DNA of 64,000 bases, taken from Amycolatopsis nivea. GTDB taxonomy: Bacteria > Actinomycetota > Actinomycetes > Mycobacteriales > Pseudonocardiaceae. The position numbers were made by a program, and so were the translations under genes. Below are positions 41,000 to 49,448 of the stretch, in pieces. Under the pieces are notes generated by a model. That model saw nothing but the letters and a program-made list of their open reading frames with translations. It was not told where the DNA came from and did no database searches. The stretch lies in contig NZ_SDLT01000016.1 of NCBI RefSeq assembly GCF_004522235.1, positions 1 to 64,000 of the forward strand. The letters run 5' to 3'. Every line of letters starts with the position of its first letter. The stretch's first letter is position 1.

Positions 41000-41130
41000 T
41001 CACTCGGGGTGTCCGCGCCCCGGGTCGTCGGGCACGCCGGCGGGAGTTCCTGGCTGACGGCGGCCGCGGGGCCGCCGGTCACAGTGGCGGGACCGCCCCG
41101 GATTTCCACCGGGTTCCTCCGCGTGCCGAC
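41000..41130 (-). ncRNA. Cobalamin riboswitch upstream of cobN
   Basis: On the minus strand the leader contains the conserved aptamer core: GGAACCCGGTGGAAATCCGG, then the B12 box GCCACTGTGAC (complement at 41078-41088), then CAGCCAGGAACTC. A closing P1 stem pairs GTCGGCACGC (41121-41130) with GCGTGCCCGAC (41027-41037). The aptamer ends just before the cobN ribosome-binding site (GAGG near 41000), fitting translational control. Confidence 0.93.
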
Positions 41131-41186
41131 GCGTGTGCGCTCTTACTCTCGCCGGGCGCACCGGCGCCGTCAAGGTGAGCAGACCC

Positions 41187-41426
41187 TCACGCGGGCTTGC
41201 TTTCGTCCCCGATCCGCGGGAAGGGCGCGGTGGAGAAGAGCACCTCCACCGCGACCTCGAAGAACTCCGCGATCCGCAACGCCAGGTACAGGCTCGGGCT
41301 GTACTCGCCGCGCTCCAGGTACCCGATGGTCTGGTAGTGCACGCCGAGTGCGTCCGCGAGCTGCCGCCGCGAGATGCCGCGTTCGGCGCGCAGCACCGCG
41401 ATGCGGTTGTAGACGTTCTCGCTCAC
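41187..41426 (-). CDS. XRE-family HTH regulator
   Basis: The 79-residue protein is essentially one HTH: IAVLRAERGISRRQLADALG then VHYQTIGYLERGEYSPSLYL, with a short tail. Small stand-alone XRE proteins of this type often regulate an adjoining ABC-2 transporter in actinobacteria and Firmicutes. It starts 6 bp after the permease stop and so is the third gene of the transporter operon. An ATGTAG-N8-CTACAT repeat upstream of the operon is a candidate operator. Confidence 0.85.
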   Translation of the reverse strand: MSENVYNRIAVLRAERGISRRQLADALGVHYQTIGYLERGEYSPSLYLALRIAEFFEVAVEVLFSTAPFPRIGDESKPA

Positions 41427-41432
41427 CGCGCC

Positions 41433-42287
41433 TCACACACGCTGAAGTGCCCTTTCCCGTCGCGCCGCCACCGACGACCCCGATTCGCGCCGGGCCATCC
41501 GCTTCAGCAGGATCGGGGCCAGCACCAATCCGATCACGGCCCACGCGAGCAGCACCCCCAGGGTCGCCCACGGCCGCCACGACTGCCCGATTTCGACGAC
41601 GACCGCCTGGTCGGGCAGCAGCGCCGAACGCATGCCGAGGCCGAGCCAGTACATCGGGAAGACCTGCGCGACGTCCTGCAGCCAGACCGGCAGCGCGGTG
41701 ATCGGGTAGAAGATCCCGGAGATCGCGCCGAGCCCGAGCATCGGCAGCATGACCAGGGCCATCATCCGCGAATCCTGGATCAGCGAGCCGATCGCCGCGC
41801 CGATCGGCATGGTCGCGACCAGGCCCGCGGCGAGCACCCACACCAGGTGCAGGATCGAGAAGAACCCGTCCGGGGCCAGCCCCTCGAACAGGAACAGGGA
41901 CGGCACCAGCATCACGACGATGCCCGCGACCTGCACCATCGAGAACGTCGTGACCTTGCCGATCAGGTAGCCGAGCATCCCGTTCGGCGTCGCCTTGGCG
42001 CGCAGCAGCGTGCCGTCCTCGCGGTCGACGATCAGCGCCCCGGCGACGGCGGACAGGCCGTTGAACACGATGCCCGCCCCGATCACGCTCGGCACCGTCG
42101 CCGTGCCCAGCGAGAACGACGTGCCGGGCAACTGCGCGCCGCGCATGAAGATCAGCGTGCCGAAGATCATCCCCAGCCAGATGATCTGGCCCAGCAAGTC
42201 GTCCCGGTTCGTCCATTGCTGGCGGAATTCGATGAACCCGCGGCGGAGCCCCACCCTCGCCGCGGTTCGCTGCGCCGATACCGTCAT
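41433..42287 (-). CDS. ABC-2 type exporter permease
   Basis: The 284-residue protein has six hydrophobic segments (about residues 35-55, 65-90, 110-140, 145-170, 175-205 and 245-270) in the ABC2_membrane pattern, with GALIVDREDGTLLRAKATP in the loop after the second span. With the ATPase encoded just upstream it would form an exporter for a drug, lipid or peptide; substrate unknown. The ATG overlaps the ATPase stop (ATGA). Confidence 0.88.
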   Translation of the reverse strand: MTVSAQRTAARVGLRRGFIEFRQQWTNRDDLLGQIIWLGMIFGTLIFMRGAQLPGTSFSLGTATVPSVIGAGIVFNGLSAVAGALIVDREDGTLLRAKATPNGMLGYLIGKVTTFSMVQVAGIVVMLVPSLFLFEGLAPDGFFSILHLVWVLAAGLVATMPIGAAIGSLIQDSRMMALVMLPMLGLGAISGIFYPITALPVWLQDVAQVFPMYWLGLGMRSALLPDQAVVVEIGQSWRPWATLGVLLAWAVIGLVLAPILLKRMARRESGSSVAARRERALQRV

Positions 42288-43189
42288 CGCGCACCCGCCG
42301 AGGTCAGCCCGGACTCCGCGCGCTGCACGAGCGTCAGGTAGGTCTCCTCCAGCGACGCGCGCCGGACCTCCAGGTCGGCGACCGCTTCGCCGTGCTGCTT
42401 GAACAACTCGTACACGTACTTCGTCGCCTCCGTGGTCGAGTGCACGAACCGCTGCCCGTCGAGCGTCCAGCGCACTTCGGCCTCGCCCGCGATCTGCCTG
42501 CTCAGCTGGTCCGGCGACCCGTCGGCGACGATGTGGCCGCCGCTCAGGATCAGGATCCGGTCGGCGAGCTTCTCGGCCTCGTCGAGGTCGTGCGTGGTGA
42601 GCAGGATCGTCGTGTCGTCGTCGGCGAGCCGGTGCACGAGCTCGTGGAAATCGCGGCGCGCCATGGGGTCGAACCCGGCGGTCGGCTCGTCCAGGAACAG
42701 CAGTTCGGGGCGGCCGACGATGCCGATCGCCACGTCCAGCCTGCGCCGCTGCCCGCCGGACAGCATCCGGATCTTCTTGCCCGCGTGCTCGGAAAGCCCG
42801 ACCGCCTCGATCAGCTCGTCGGTGTCCCACGGCCGCCGGATCCGGTCGGTGGAGTACGGCGAGTAGAACGACCCGAGCAGGTCGAGCAGCTCGCGCACGC
42901 GCCATTTCCCGTGGTCGCGCCAGGACTGCAGGACGACCCCCAGCCGCGCCCTCCAGTCCTCGCCGCCGCGTGCCGGGTCGGTGCCCAGCACGGACACCTC
43001 GCCGGCGGACCGCATGCGGAACCCCTCGAGGATTTCGATCGTCGTGGTCTTGCCCGCCCCGTTCGGGCCGAGCAGACAGAGCACCTCGCCGCGGTGCGCG
43101 GTGAACGACGTGCCGTGCAGCACGTCGTTCGCGCCGTACCGCATGCGTAGGCCTTCGACGCGGAGCACGGTGTCCGCTTGATCTCTCAT
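42284..43189 (-). CDS. ABC exporter ATP-binding protein
   Basis: The 301-residue protein contains Walker A GPNGAGKTTT (about 41-50), the Q-loop VVLQSWRDHG, the signature LSGGQRRRLDVA (about 143-154), Walker B LLFLDEPTAGFDP and the switch His in LTTHDLDEAE. It is of DrrA/NatA-type, energising the downstream permease. It is first in the operon ATPase-permease-XRE. Confidence 0.92.
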   Translation of the reverse strand: MRDQADTVLRVEGLRMRYGANDVLHGTSFTAHRGEVLCLLGPNGAGKTTTIEILEGFRMRSAGEVSVLGTDPARGGEDWRARLGVVLQSWRDHGKWRVRELLDLLGSFYSPYSTDRIRRPWDTDELIEAVGLSEHAGKKIRMLSGGQRRRLDVAIGIVGRPELLFLDEPTAGFDPMARRDFHELVHRLADDDTTILLTTHDLDEAEKLADRILILSGGHIVADGSPDQLSRQIAGEAEVRWTLDGQRFVHSTTEATKYVYELFKQHGEAVADLEVRRASLEETYLTLVQRAESGLTSAGAR

Positions 43190-43220
43190 TGGATGACCCC
43201 CATCCTGCCTGTGCGATGGA

Positions 43221-43240
43221 ATGTAGCAGATGTACTACAT
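43221..43240. promoter_or_regulatory. Inverted repeat ATGTAG-N8-CTACAT
   Basis: A perfect 6-bp inverted repeat with an 8-bp spacer lies 32 bp upstream of the ABC ATPase ATG, on the promoter side of the operon, and 46 bp before cobG. It is AT-rich against a GC-rich background. It is a plausible operator for the XRE regulator encoded by the same operon. Confidence 0.5.
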
Positions 43241-43285
43241 ATGATCGCAAGCCTGTTAAAACAGCCGCGGGTTACAGTGAGCGCC

Positions 43286-44410
43286 ATGCCCAGCCCTGCC
43301 CGCGTGCGCGCCGACGCCTGCCCTGGAGTCTTCGCGACGCACGACGCGGCGGACGGGCCGCTCGCCAGGGTCCGGCTTCCCGGCGGCGTGGTGACCGCGG
43401 ATCGGTTGCGCGCGTTGGCAACCTGTGCGGAAGACCTCGGCGACGGCGACGTCCATCTGACCTCGCGAGCGAACGTCCAGTTGCGCGGCGTGCACCGGCA
43501 GGGCTTGGCCGGACGGCTGACCGAAGCCGGGCTGCTGCCGTCGCCCAGTCACGAGCGCGTGCGGAACGTGCTGGCCTCGCCGTTGAGCGGGGTGCGGGGC
43601 GGGCTCGCGGACGTCCGGGGCCTTTCCGCGACGCTGGATCGTGCGCTGTGCGCGCGGCCGGAACTCGCCGAGCTGCCCGGGCGGTTCCTGTTCGGTTTTG
43701 ACGACGGGCGCGGCGACGTCGTGGGCACTGACGTGTGTTGGCGTGCGGTGAGTTCGTCGACCGGGGTGGTGCTGCTGGCGGGGGCTGATTCCGGCTGGCT
43801 GGTGCCGCGGGACGAGGCGGTGTCCGCGCTGCTCACGGTGGCGGAAACGTTTGCGCGCACGCGCGGTTCGGCATGGCGGATCGGGGAACTGGCCGATCCT
43901 TCGGCACTGCTGCCGGACGGTCCGCGGGAAGCGCGCCAGGCACGTCCGACGCGGATCGACCCGACGGTCGGGAGGATCCGGCGCGATGACGGCGGCGAGG
44001 CGGTGGGCGTTGCGCCGAGGTTCGGGCAGTTGACGGCCGCTCAGTTGCGCACGCTCGCGGACTTCGGCGACGCCGTGGTCACGCCGTGGCGTTCGGTGCT
44101 GCTGCCCGGCGGCGCGGACGTCGAACGCCTGCACGCGGCCGGGCTCTCGACGGATCCGGCGACGGCGGAGCTTAGCGCCTGCGTCGGCGCGCCGGGGTGT
44201 GCGAAGTCTCTCGCCGATGTCCGCGCGGACGCGGCGACACTGGTCGCGGACGGGGAGCGGGTGCACGTCTCGGGCTGTGCACGGCGGTGCGGACGACCGT
44301 CCGGCGCCCACCGCGACGTTGTCGCCGAACCCGGCGGCTACCGTGTCGACGGACGCTGGACCCCGGCGTCCGAGTTGGCGGATGCGTTGGCGAGAAAGGG
44401 ACCTTCGTGA
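43286..44410 (+). CDS. cobG: Precorrin-3B synthase CobG
   Basis: The 374-residue protein has the duplicated ferredoxin-type halves of nitrite/sulfite reductases (DVHLTSRANVQLRGV early, VVTPWRSVLLPG later) and Cys ligands for a 4Fe-4S cluster in SACVGAPGCAKS (about C299, C305) and VSGCARRCGRPSG (about C331, C335). CobG is the O2-using monooxygenase that makes precorrin-3B, marking the aerobic pathway. The ATG at 43286 begins the conserved region; only a weak ribosome-binding site precedes it. It couples to cobH by a GTGA overlap. Confidence 0.9.
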   Translation: MPSPARVRADACPGVFATHDAADGPLARVRLPGGVVTADRLRALATCAEDLGDGDVHLTSRANVQLRGVHRQGLAGRLTEAGLLPSPSHERVRNVLASPLSGVRGGLADVRGLSATLDRALCARPELAELPGRFLFGFDDGRGDVVGTDVCWRAVSSSTGVVLLAGADSGWLVPRDEAVSALLTVAETFARTRGSAWRIGELADPSALLPDGPREARQARPTRIDPTVGRIRRDDGGEAVGVAPRFGQLTAAQLRTLADFGDAVVTPWRSVLLPGGADVERLHAAGLSTDPATAELSACVGAPGCAKSLADVRADAATLVADGERVHVSGCARRCGRPSGAHRDVVAEPGGYRVDGRWTPASELADALARKGPS

Positions 44411-45030
44411 TCGACTACCTGCGGGACGGGGCCGAGATCTACCGGCACTCGTTCGCCACGATCCGCGAAGAGGCGGACCTGGCGATCCTGCCCGACGACG
44501 TCGCGGGCGTCGCGGTCCGGATGATCCACTCCTGCGGCATGGTCGACCTGGTCGACGACCTGCGGTACTCGCTCGACGTGGTCGAGGCGGGCCGCGCCGC
44601 GCTGGAGGCGGGCGCGCCGATCCTGTGCGACGCGAAGATGATCGCCAGCGGCATCACGCGCAAACGGCTTCCCGCGGCGAACGACGTCGTGTGCACTTTG
44701 GACGACCCCGGCGTGCCCGGGCTGGCCGAACGGCTCGGCACCACGCGGTCGGCCGCCGCGCTGGAACTGTGGCGGGACCGGCTTCCCGGTTCGGTGGTGG
44801 CGATCGGCAACGCGCCGACCGCGTTGTTCCGGTTGCTGGAACTGCTGGACGAGGGCGTCGGCGCACCGGCCGCGATCATCGGGGTCCCGGTGGGGTTTGT
44901 CGGCGCGGCGGAGTCCAAAGTGGAACTGGCGAAGCGCGCGCCCGCGCCGTACCTGGTCGTGCACGGCCGTCGCGGCGGCAGTGCGATGGCGGTCGGTGCC
45001 GTGAACGCGATTGCGAGCGCGGTCGAATGA
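44407..45030 (+). CDS. cobH: Precorrin-8X methylmutase CobH
   Basis: The 207-residue protein matches CobH/CbiC: IDYLRDGAEIYRHSFATIREEA, RMIHSCGMVDLVDDL with the catalytic His, GAPILCDAKMIASGITRKRL and IGVPVGFVGAAESK. It moves the C-11 methyl to C-12, giving hydrogenobyrinic acid. It starts with GTG inside cobG's stop and ends with an ATGA overlap to cobIJ. Confidence 0.95.
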   Translation: MIDYLRDGAEIYRHSFATIREEADLAILPDDVAGVAVRMIHSCGMVDLVDDLRYSLDVVEAGRAALEAGAPILCDAKMIASGITRKRLPAANDVVCTLDDPGVPGLAERLGTTRSAAALELWRDRLPGSVVAIGNAPTALFRLLELLDEGVGAPAAIIGVPVGFVGAAESKVELAKRAPAPYLVVHGRRGGSAMAVGAVNAIASAVE

Positions 45031-46544
45031 CGGGGCGGCTGTACGGCGTCGGGCTGGGACCCGGCGATCCGGAACTGATGACGGTCAAAGCGGCGCGGCT
45101 GATCGGCGAGGCGGACGTCATCGCGTACCACAGCGCGCGGCACGGGCGCAGCATCGCGCGGTCGGTGGCTGAGCCGTATCTGCGCGAGGGGCAGCTGGAA
45201 GAGCGGCTCGTCTATCCGGTCACCACCGAGACCACCGACCATCCAGGCGGTTACGAGGGCGCGATCGCCGATTTCTACGAGCTGAGCGCGAAAAAGCTGG
45301 CCGAGCATCTCGACGCGGGACGCGACGTGGTGCTGTTGTGCGAAGGCGACCCGTTCTTTTACGGCTCCTACATGTACATGCACGAGCGGCTCGCCGGACG
45401 GTTCGAGGCCGAGGTGGTGCCCGGCGTGACGTCGGTGAGCGCGGCGGCGTCGGTGCTCGGCCGTCCGTTGGTGCAGCGCGACGAAGTGCTCACGGTGCTG
45501 CCGGGAACGTTGCCAGCGCCCGAATTGGCGCGGCGGCTGGCGGACACTGAGGCGGCGGCGGTGCTGAAACTGGGCCGTACCTTCGGTTCTGTGCGGGAAG
45601 CACTCGCGGAGTCGGGCAAGCTCGACGACGCTTTGTACATCGAACGGGCGACCTGGGGACAGCAGCGGGTGGAGCCGTTCGCGGACGTCGATCCGGAGTC
45701 GGTGCCGTACTTTTCCTTGGCGCTCTTGCCGAGTCCGGCCTACAAGTCGCGAGTGGAGGGTGAGCCCGCGGCTGCTTCTTCGGCTCCGGTTCCGGTGGAA
45801 GGCGGCGAGGTCGTGGTCGTCGGGCTCGGTCCGGCCGGGCCGGAGTGGCTGACGCCGGAAGCGTCGGCGGAACTGGCGGCGGCGGACCACATCGTCGGCT
45901 ACGGGCCGTATGTCGCGCGGGTTCCGCAACGGGCGGGACAGCAGCGGCACGCGTCGGGGAACCGGGTCGAGGCGGACCGGGCGGTCGAGGCGCTGCAGTT
46001 GGCTTCGACCGGTGCGCGGGTGGCCGTGGTGTCGTCCGGGGACCCGGGCGTGTTCGCGATGGCTTCGGCGGTGCTGGAACAGGTTTCGGCCGGAAACGGC
46101 GCCGGCGCGCGGGTACGGATCGTGCCCGGGGTGACGGCGGCACAGGCGGCCGCGTCCCGGGTCGGTGCGCCGCTGGGGCACGACTATTGCGTGCTGTCCC
46201 TTTCGGACCGGTTGAAGCCGTGGGAGATCATCGAACGCCGTCTCGACGCGGCTGGCGCGGCGGATTTGGTGCTGGCGCTGTACAACCCGGCTTCGCGGAC
46301 CCGGGTGACGCAGCTGGCCAACGCGCGGGACGTCCTGCTGCGGCACCGGGATCCGGGGACGCCGGTGGTGGTGGCCCGGGATGTCGGCGGGCCGGAGGAG
46401 GACATTCGCGTGACCACGTTGGGCGGGCTCGATCCGTCTACTGTGGACATGCGGTGCCTGCTGATCGTGGGCTCGTCGCGCACGGTGGTGGAGGAAGGCC
46501 CGGACGGGCGGTCGGTCGTGTGGACGCCGCGGAGTTATTCCTGA
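45027..46544 (+). CDS. cobIJ: Fused CobI-CobJ methyltransferase
   Basis: The 505-residue protein contains two tetrapyrrole methylase domains. Residues about 1-245 are CobI (precorrin-2 C20-methylase: YGVGLGPGDPELMTVKAARL, LLCEGDPFFYGSYMYM). Residues about 262-505 are CobJ (precorrin-3B C17-methylase: VVVGLGPAGPEWLTPEA, VVSSGDPGVFAMA, LALYNPASRTR). An Ala/Ser/Pro linker separates them. Such fusions are typical of actinobacteria. It completes the cobG-cobH-cobIJ operon and overlaps the convergent MarR gene by 10 bp. Confidence 0.95.
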   Translation: MTGRLYGVGLGPGDPELMTVKAARLIGEADVIAYHSARHGRSIARSVAEPYLREGQLEERLVYPVTTETTDHPGGYEGAIADFYELSAKKLAEHLDAGRDVVLLCEGDPFFYGSYMYMHERLAGRFEAEVVPGVTSVSAAASVLGRPLVQRDEVLTVLPGTLPAPELARRLADTEAAAVLKLGRTFGSVREALAESGKLDDALYIERATWGQQRVEPFADVDPESVPYFSLALLPSPAYKSRVEGEPAAASSAPVPVEGGEVVVVGLGPAGPEWLTPEASAELAAADHIVGYGPYVARVPQRAGQQRHASGNRVEADRAVEALQLASTGARVAVVSSGDPGVFAMASAVLEQVSAGNGAGARVRIVPGVTAAQAAASRVGAPLGHDYCVLSLSDRLKPWEIIERRLDAAGAADLVLALYNPASRTRVTQLANARDVLLRHRDPGTPVVVARDVGGPEEDIRVTTLGGLDPSTVDMRCLLIVGSSRTVVEEGPDGRSVVWTPRSYS

Positions 46545-46963
46545 CCTTCGCGCAGCAGCCGTTCCGCCTCCACGAGGTGGTGGGTGAGTTCTTTCCGTTG
46601 CGCGGCACTGAGTTTCGGTGCATGCGCGGCGAGGGCTGAGGCGATCGAACCGTCCGCGCGGGTGCGGAACATCTCGCGCGCGGACGGTTCGATCTCCAGC
46701 CGCGACTTGCGCCGGTCGGTTTCGTCGGGCCGCACGCGCAGGACGCCCGCGTCCGCCATCCGGCGCGTGATCCGGGAAACGAGGCTCTGCGCCAGCCCGG
46801 TCCGGCGCGTCACGTCGCTGATCGTCGCGCCGGGGTTGCGGGAGACGTCCTCGACCACCGCCAGCTCTCCCGCGTTGACCTGGTCCGTGCCGGTGTTCCC
46901 GGTGCTGGTCAGGGCGATCTCGCGCAGGGTGCGGGCGAGGAGGTGCAGGTCGGCGGCGCGCAT
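46535..46963 (-). CDS. MarR-family regulator
   Basis: The 142-residue protein has the winged-helix core of MarR: ATISDVTRRTGLAQSLVSRITRRMADAGVL (recognition region, about 48-77) and the wing RVRPDETDRRKSRLEIEP. It sits divergent from a small membrane-protein gene, with two matching palindromes in between that overlap its own start, so it probably represses both genes. An upstream TTG at 46975 inside the first palindrome is an alternative start. Confidence 0.85.
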   Translation of the reverse strand: MRAADLHLLARTLREIALTSTGNTGTDQVNAGELAVVEDVSRNPGATISDVTRRTGLAQSLVSRITRRMADAGVLRVRPDETDRRKSRLEIEPSAREMFRTRADGSIASALAAHAPKLSAAQRKELTHHLVEAERLLREGQE

Positions 46964-46974
46964 GGCCGTATTCA

Positions 46975-47012
46975 ATCACTGGTGATACATTCGAGGAAGC
47001 ATCACTAGTGAT
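46975..47012. promoter_or_regulatory. Two MarR-type operators ATCACT(G/A)GTGAT
   Basis: ATCACTGGTGAT (46975-46986, one mismatch to symmetry) and the perfect palindrome ATCACTAGTGAT (47001-47012) are 26 bp apart between divergent MarR and membrane-protein genes. The repeated dodecamer on the same helical face pattern is typical of MarR binding sites. Confidence 0.7.
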
Positions 47013-47022
47013 GGAGTTGGCG

Positions 47023-47514
47023 ATGGTCGACGACGTGCTGATCGCGCTCGCGGTCGGGATCCTGATCGTGCGGCAGTTCCAGTGGCGGTCCGCCGAACCG
47101 CGGCGGATGCTGGTGATGCCGCTGGCGGTGATCGCGGCAGGGCTGGTTTGCCTCGGTTTCGAGCTGGACGGCGGGTTGCAGCCGGCGGACTGGCTGCTGG
47201 CCGGCGAACTCGTGCTGGTCGCGGGCACCGGGACCGCGATGGGGTACGTGACGCGCTTCCGGCGGGCCGGCGGGCTGCAATACCGGCTCACCGGCCCGGG
47301 AATCGCCTTGTGGGCGGTGTTTCTCGCGATCCGCATCGGCTCGTTCGCGCTGGCCAGCGTCCTCGGCGCGCACCTGCTCGACGCGACTGGGCTCATTCTC
47401 GTCTCGTTCGGCGTCAACCGGCTCGCGGCGAGTCTCGTGGTGCGTCACCGGATTGTCCACTGTGGAGGTAAAACCCCGGGGTATGCCCGAGGGAACGCCG
47501 GAACACGTCGATGA
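47023..47514 (+). CDS. Small integral membrane protein
   Basis: The 163-residue protein has four to five hydrophobic segments (about residues 4-22, 30-50, 58-80, 95-118 and 122-140) and resembles actinobacterial DUF1453/CcdC-like proteins of unknown role. GGAG lies 6 bases before the ATG at 47023. It is divergent from marR and its start follows the second palindrome, so it is likely a MarR target. Its end overlaps the convergent AraC gene by about 100 bp. Confidence 0.7.
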   Translation: MVDDVLIALAVGILIVRQFQWRSAEPRRMLVMPLAVIAAGLVCLGFELDGGLQPADWLLAGELVLVAGTGTAMGYVTRFRRAGGLQYRLTGPGIALWAVFLAIRIGSFALASVLGAHLLDATGLILVSFGVNRLAASLVVRHRIVHCGGKTPGYARGNAGTRR

Positions 47515-48202
47515 ACGCGCTGGTGGTGGCGAATCCGCACAACTGCGCCACGGCGGTGACTGACCGCCCCTCCACCAGCAGCCGCAGGGCGTGGTAGAGC
47601 CGTAATTGGGTGCGCCACTGCGGAAATGTCATGCCGGTGTCCGCGCGGAACAGCCGGGTCAGCGTCCGGCCGCTGGCGCCGACCGTGCGGCCCAGTGCTT
47701 CCAGGCTGCGTGAGTCGGACGGATCCTCCTCCAGCAACTGGCACACGGCGGCCAGCCGCGGATCGCGCGCGGCGGGCACCTGCACCGGACGTTCCGGCGC
47801 GAGGGTGAGCTGGTCGAACAGCACCGCCCGCATCCGCTGGCCTGCCGGCGTCGAGCGGTCCTCGCCGAGTTCGGTGTACGCGATCAGCAGTTCGCGCAGC
47901 AGCGGGGTGACCGCGAGGACGGTCGGCTCGGTCACCGGCAACGGGCTCAGTTCCTGCGGAAAGCCGAACAGATGCAGCCGCGTGACGCCGTATGCGCGGT
48001 GGGAATGCACGGTGCCCGCCGGAATCCACAGCGCTCGGTGTGCGGGTGCGATCCAGCGCGACCGGTCCGTGTGCACGGCCAGCACGCCGCTGCTGGCGTA
48101 GACGATCTGGTGCTCGTCGTGCCAGTGCTCGGCGATGCCTGTGGTGGCCGCCAGGTCGCGGGTGTTCGTGGGCGCGGTCGGCAGGTGGCTGGAAATCGAC
48201 AC
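47414..48202 (-). CDS. AraC-family regulator
   Basis: The 262-residue protein has an N-terminal cupin sensor (about 15-90; EHWHDEHQIVYASSGVLAV) and a C-terminal AraC double HTH: LEALGRTVGASGRTLTRLFR and SVTAVAQLCGFATTSAFIDV, ending FRRSLGHTPGFYL. It is the RmlC/AraC type (YdeO/RipA-like) often paired with transporters, here divergent from an MFS gene 55 bp away. The GTG at 48202 is chosen because the conserved region begins there; ribosome-binding site unclear. Confidence 0.85.
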   Translation of the reverse strand: MSISSHLPTAPTNTRDLAATTGIAEHWHDEHQIVYASSGVLAVHTDRSRWIAPAHRALWIPAGTVHSHRAYGVTRLHLFGFPQELSPLPVTEPTVLAVTPLLRELLIAYTELGEDRSTPAGQRMRAVLFDQLTLAPERPVQVPAARDPRLAAVCQLLEEDPSDSRSLEALGRTVGASGRTLTRLFRADTGMTFPQWRTQLRLYHALRLLVEGRSVTAVAQLCGFATTSAFIDVFRRSLGHTPGFYLHSGQSGDAPRDSPRAG

Positions 48203-48256
48203 AACTCGGCACAATAACGGAATCGCGAAGGCAGGTCCGGGCCTGACGATGATCGA

Positions 48257-49411
48257 GTGACGACGACCCTTCCCGCTCCGACGCGTCCCGCGCGTTGGCC
48301 GATGCCGCTGATGGTGCTCGGCCACGCGGTCGACGACCTCTACCAAGGCGCGGTCCCCGCACTCGTCCCGTTTCTCGTCGCCGAGCGGCATTACGGCTAC
48401 CTCGCCGCGGCCGGGATCACGGTGGCCGCGACGCTGCTGTCCTCAGTGGTCCAGCCGCTGTTCGGGGTGCTGACCGACCGGCGGCCGATGCCGTGGCTCG
48501 TGCCCGTTGGGATGACGGTCGCGGGGGCCGGGATCGGGCTGTCCGGGCTCGCCGATTCCTACCCGCTGACCTGGCTCGCGATCGCGCTGTCCGGTCTCGG
48601 CGTCGCCGCTTACCACCCAGAGTCGGCGCGGATCGCGCGCCGGATCGCCGGGCGCGGGCACGTCGGGATGAGCTGGTTTTCCTTGGGCGGCAACGTCGGT
48701 TTCGCGCTCGGGCCGATCGTCGTCACCCCGGTGCTGCAGGCGGGCGGGCTGGGCGCGACGCCGTATCTGGTCCTGCCCGCGCTCGTCGCCGGGGTGGTGA
48801 TCGCCGCGTTGTTCCGGCGGATGAGCGACGTCCATTCCGCGGCGGGGCACAAGGCGCACACCGGGCGCGACGATTGGCAGCAGTTCGGCTGGCTGACCGT
48901 GGTGGTCGTCGGACGTTCCATCGCTGCCTTCTCGCTCAACACCTTCCTCGCCATCTGGGTCGCGCAGCGGACCGGCAGCGTGCTCGCCGGGGAAGTGGCG
49001 TTGGTGGTGCTGTTCGGCGTCGGCGCGCTGGGCACGCTGCTCGGCGGGGTGCTGGCCGGACGGTGGGGGCGGATCCGGACGGTTTACCTCGCGTATGTCG
49101 TGTCAGTGCCCGCGGTCGCCGGGATCGCGCTCGTGCCGGGGTACGGCGTGTTCCCGCTGATCGCGTTGGCCGCGCTGGCGTTGTATGTGCCGTTCTCGCT
49201 GCATGTCACGCTCGGCCAGGACTATCTGCCGAACCGGCTCGGGACCGCCAGCGGGGTGACGCTGGGGCTGGCGGTGAGCGTCGGCGGGGTGGCCGCTCCT
49301 GCCGTGGGGGCTCTCGCCAACGCGGTCGGGTTGCAGTGGGCGTTGCTGGCGCTGGCGGTGCTGCCCGCGGTGTCGGTGTTCGCGGCGCGGCGGCTGCGGG
49401 AGCCGCGGTGA
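48257..49411 (+). CDS. MFS transporter, Fsr (fosmidomycin resistance) type
   Basis: The 384-residue protein has twelve hydrophobic segments and Fsr-like signatures: LGHAVDDLYQGAVPALVPFL at the N-terminus, PLFGVLTDRRPMPW in the loop after span 2, and SGLGVAAYHPESARIARR. Fsr-family proteins are drug:H+ antiporters at the membrane. The GTG start lies 55 bp from the divergent AraC gene, which is its likely regulator. Confidence 0.9.
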   Translation: MTTTLPAPTRPARWPMPLMVLGHAVDDLYQGAVPALVPFLVAERHYGYLAAAGITVAATLLSSVVQPLFGVLTDRRPMPWLVPVGMTVAGAGIGLSGLADSYPLTWLAIALSGLGVAAYHPESARIARRIAGRGHVGMSWFSLGGNVGFALGPIVVTPVLQAGGLGATPYLVLPALVAGVVIAALFRRMSDVHSAAGHKAHTGRDDWQQFGWLTVVVVGRSIAAFSLNTFLAIWVAQRTGSVLAGEVALVVLFGVGALGTLLGGVLAGRWGRIRTVYLAYVVSVPAVAGIALVPGYGVFPLIALAALALYVPFSLHVTLGQDYLPNRLGTASGVTLGLAVSVGGVAAPAVGALANAVGLQWALLALAVLPAVSVFAARRLREPR

Positions 49412-49448
49412 GCGGTCAAACGTGGCGGTGACGCGAAGCCTCGCCGTG

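Noticed and set aside
38232..41057. 941-codon plus-strand frame
   Set aside because: It is the exact antisense of cobN, has Arg/Gly/Val-rich composition typical of mirror frames in high-GC DNA, and has no domain.
44439..47417. 992-codon minus-strand frame
   Set aside because: Runs antisense across cobH, cobIJ and through marR in the wrong frame; Arg/Pro/His-rich shadow.
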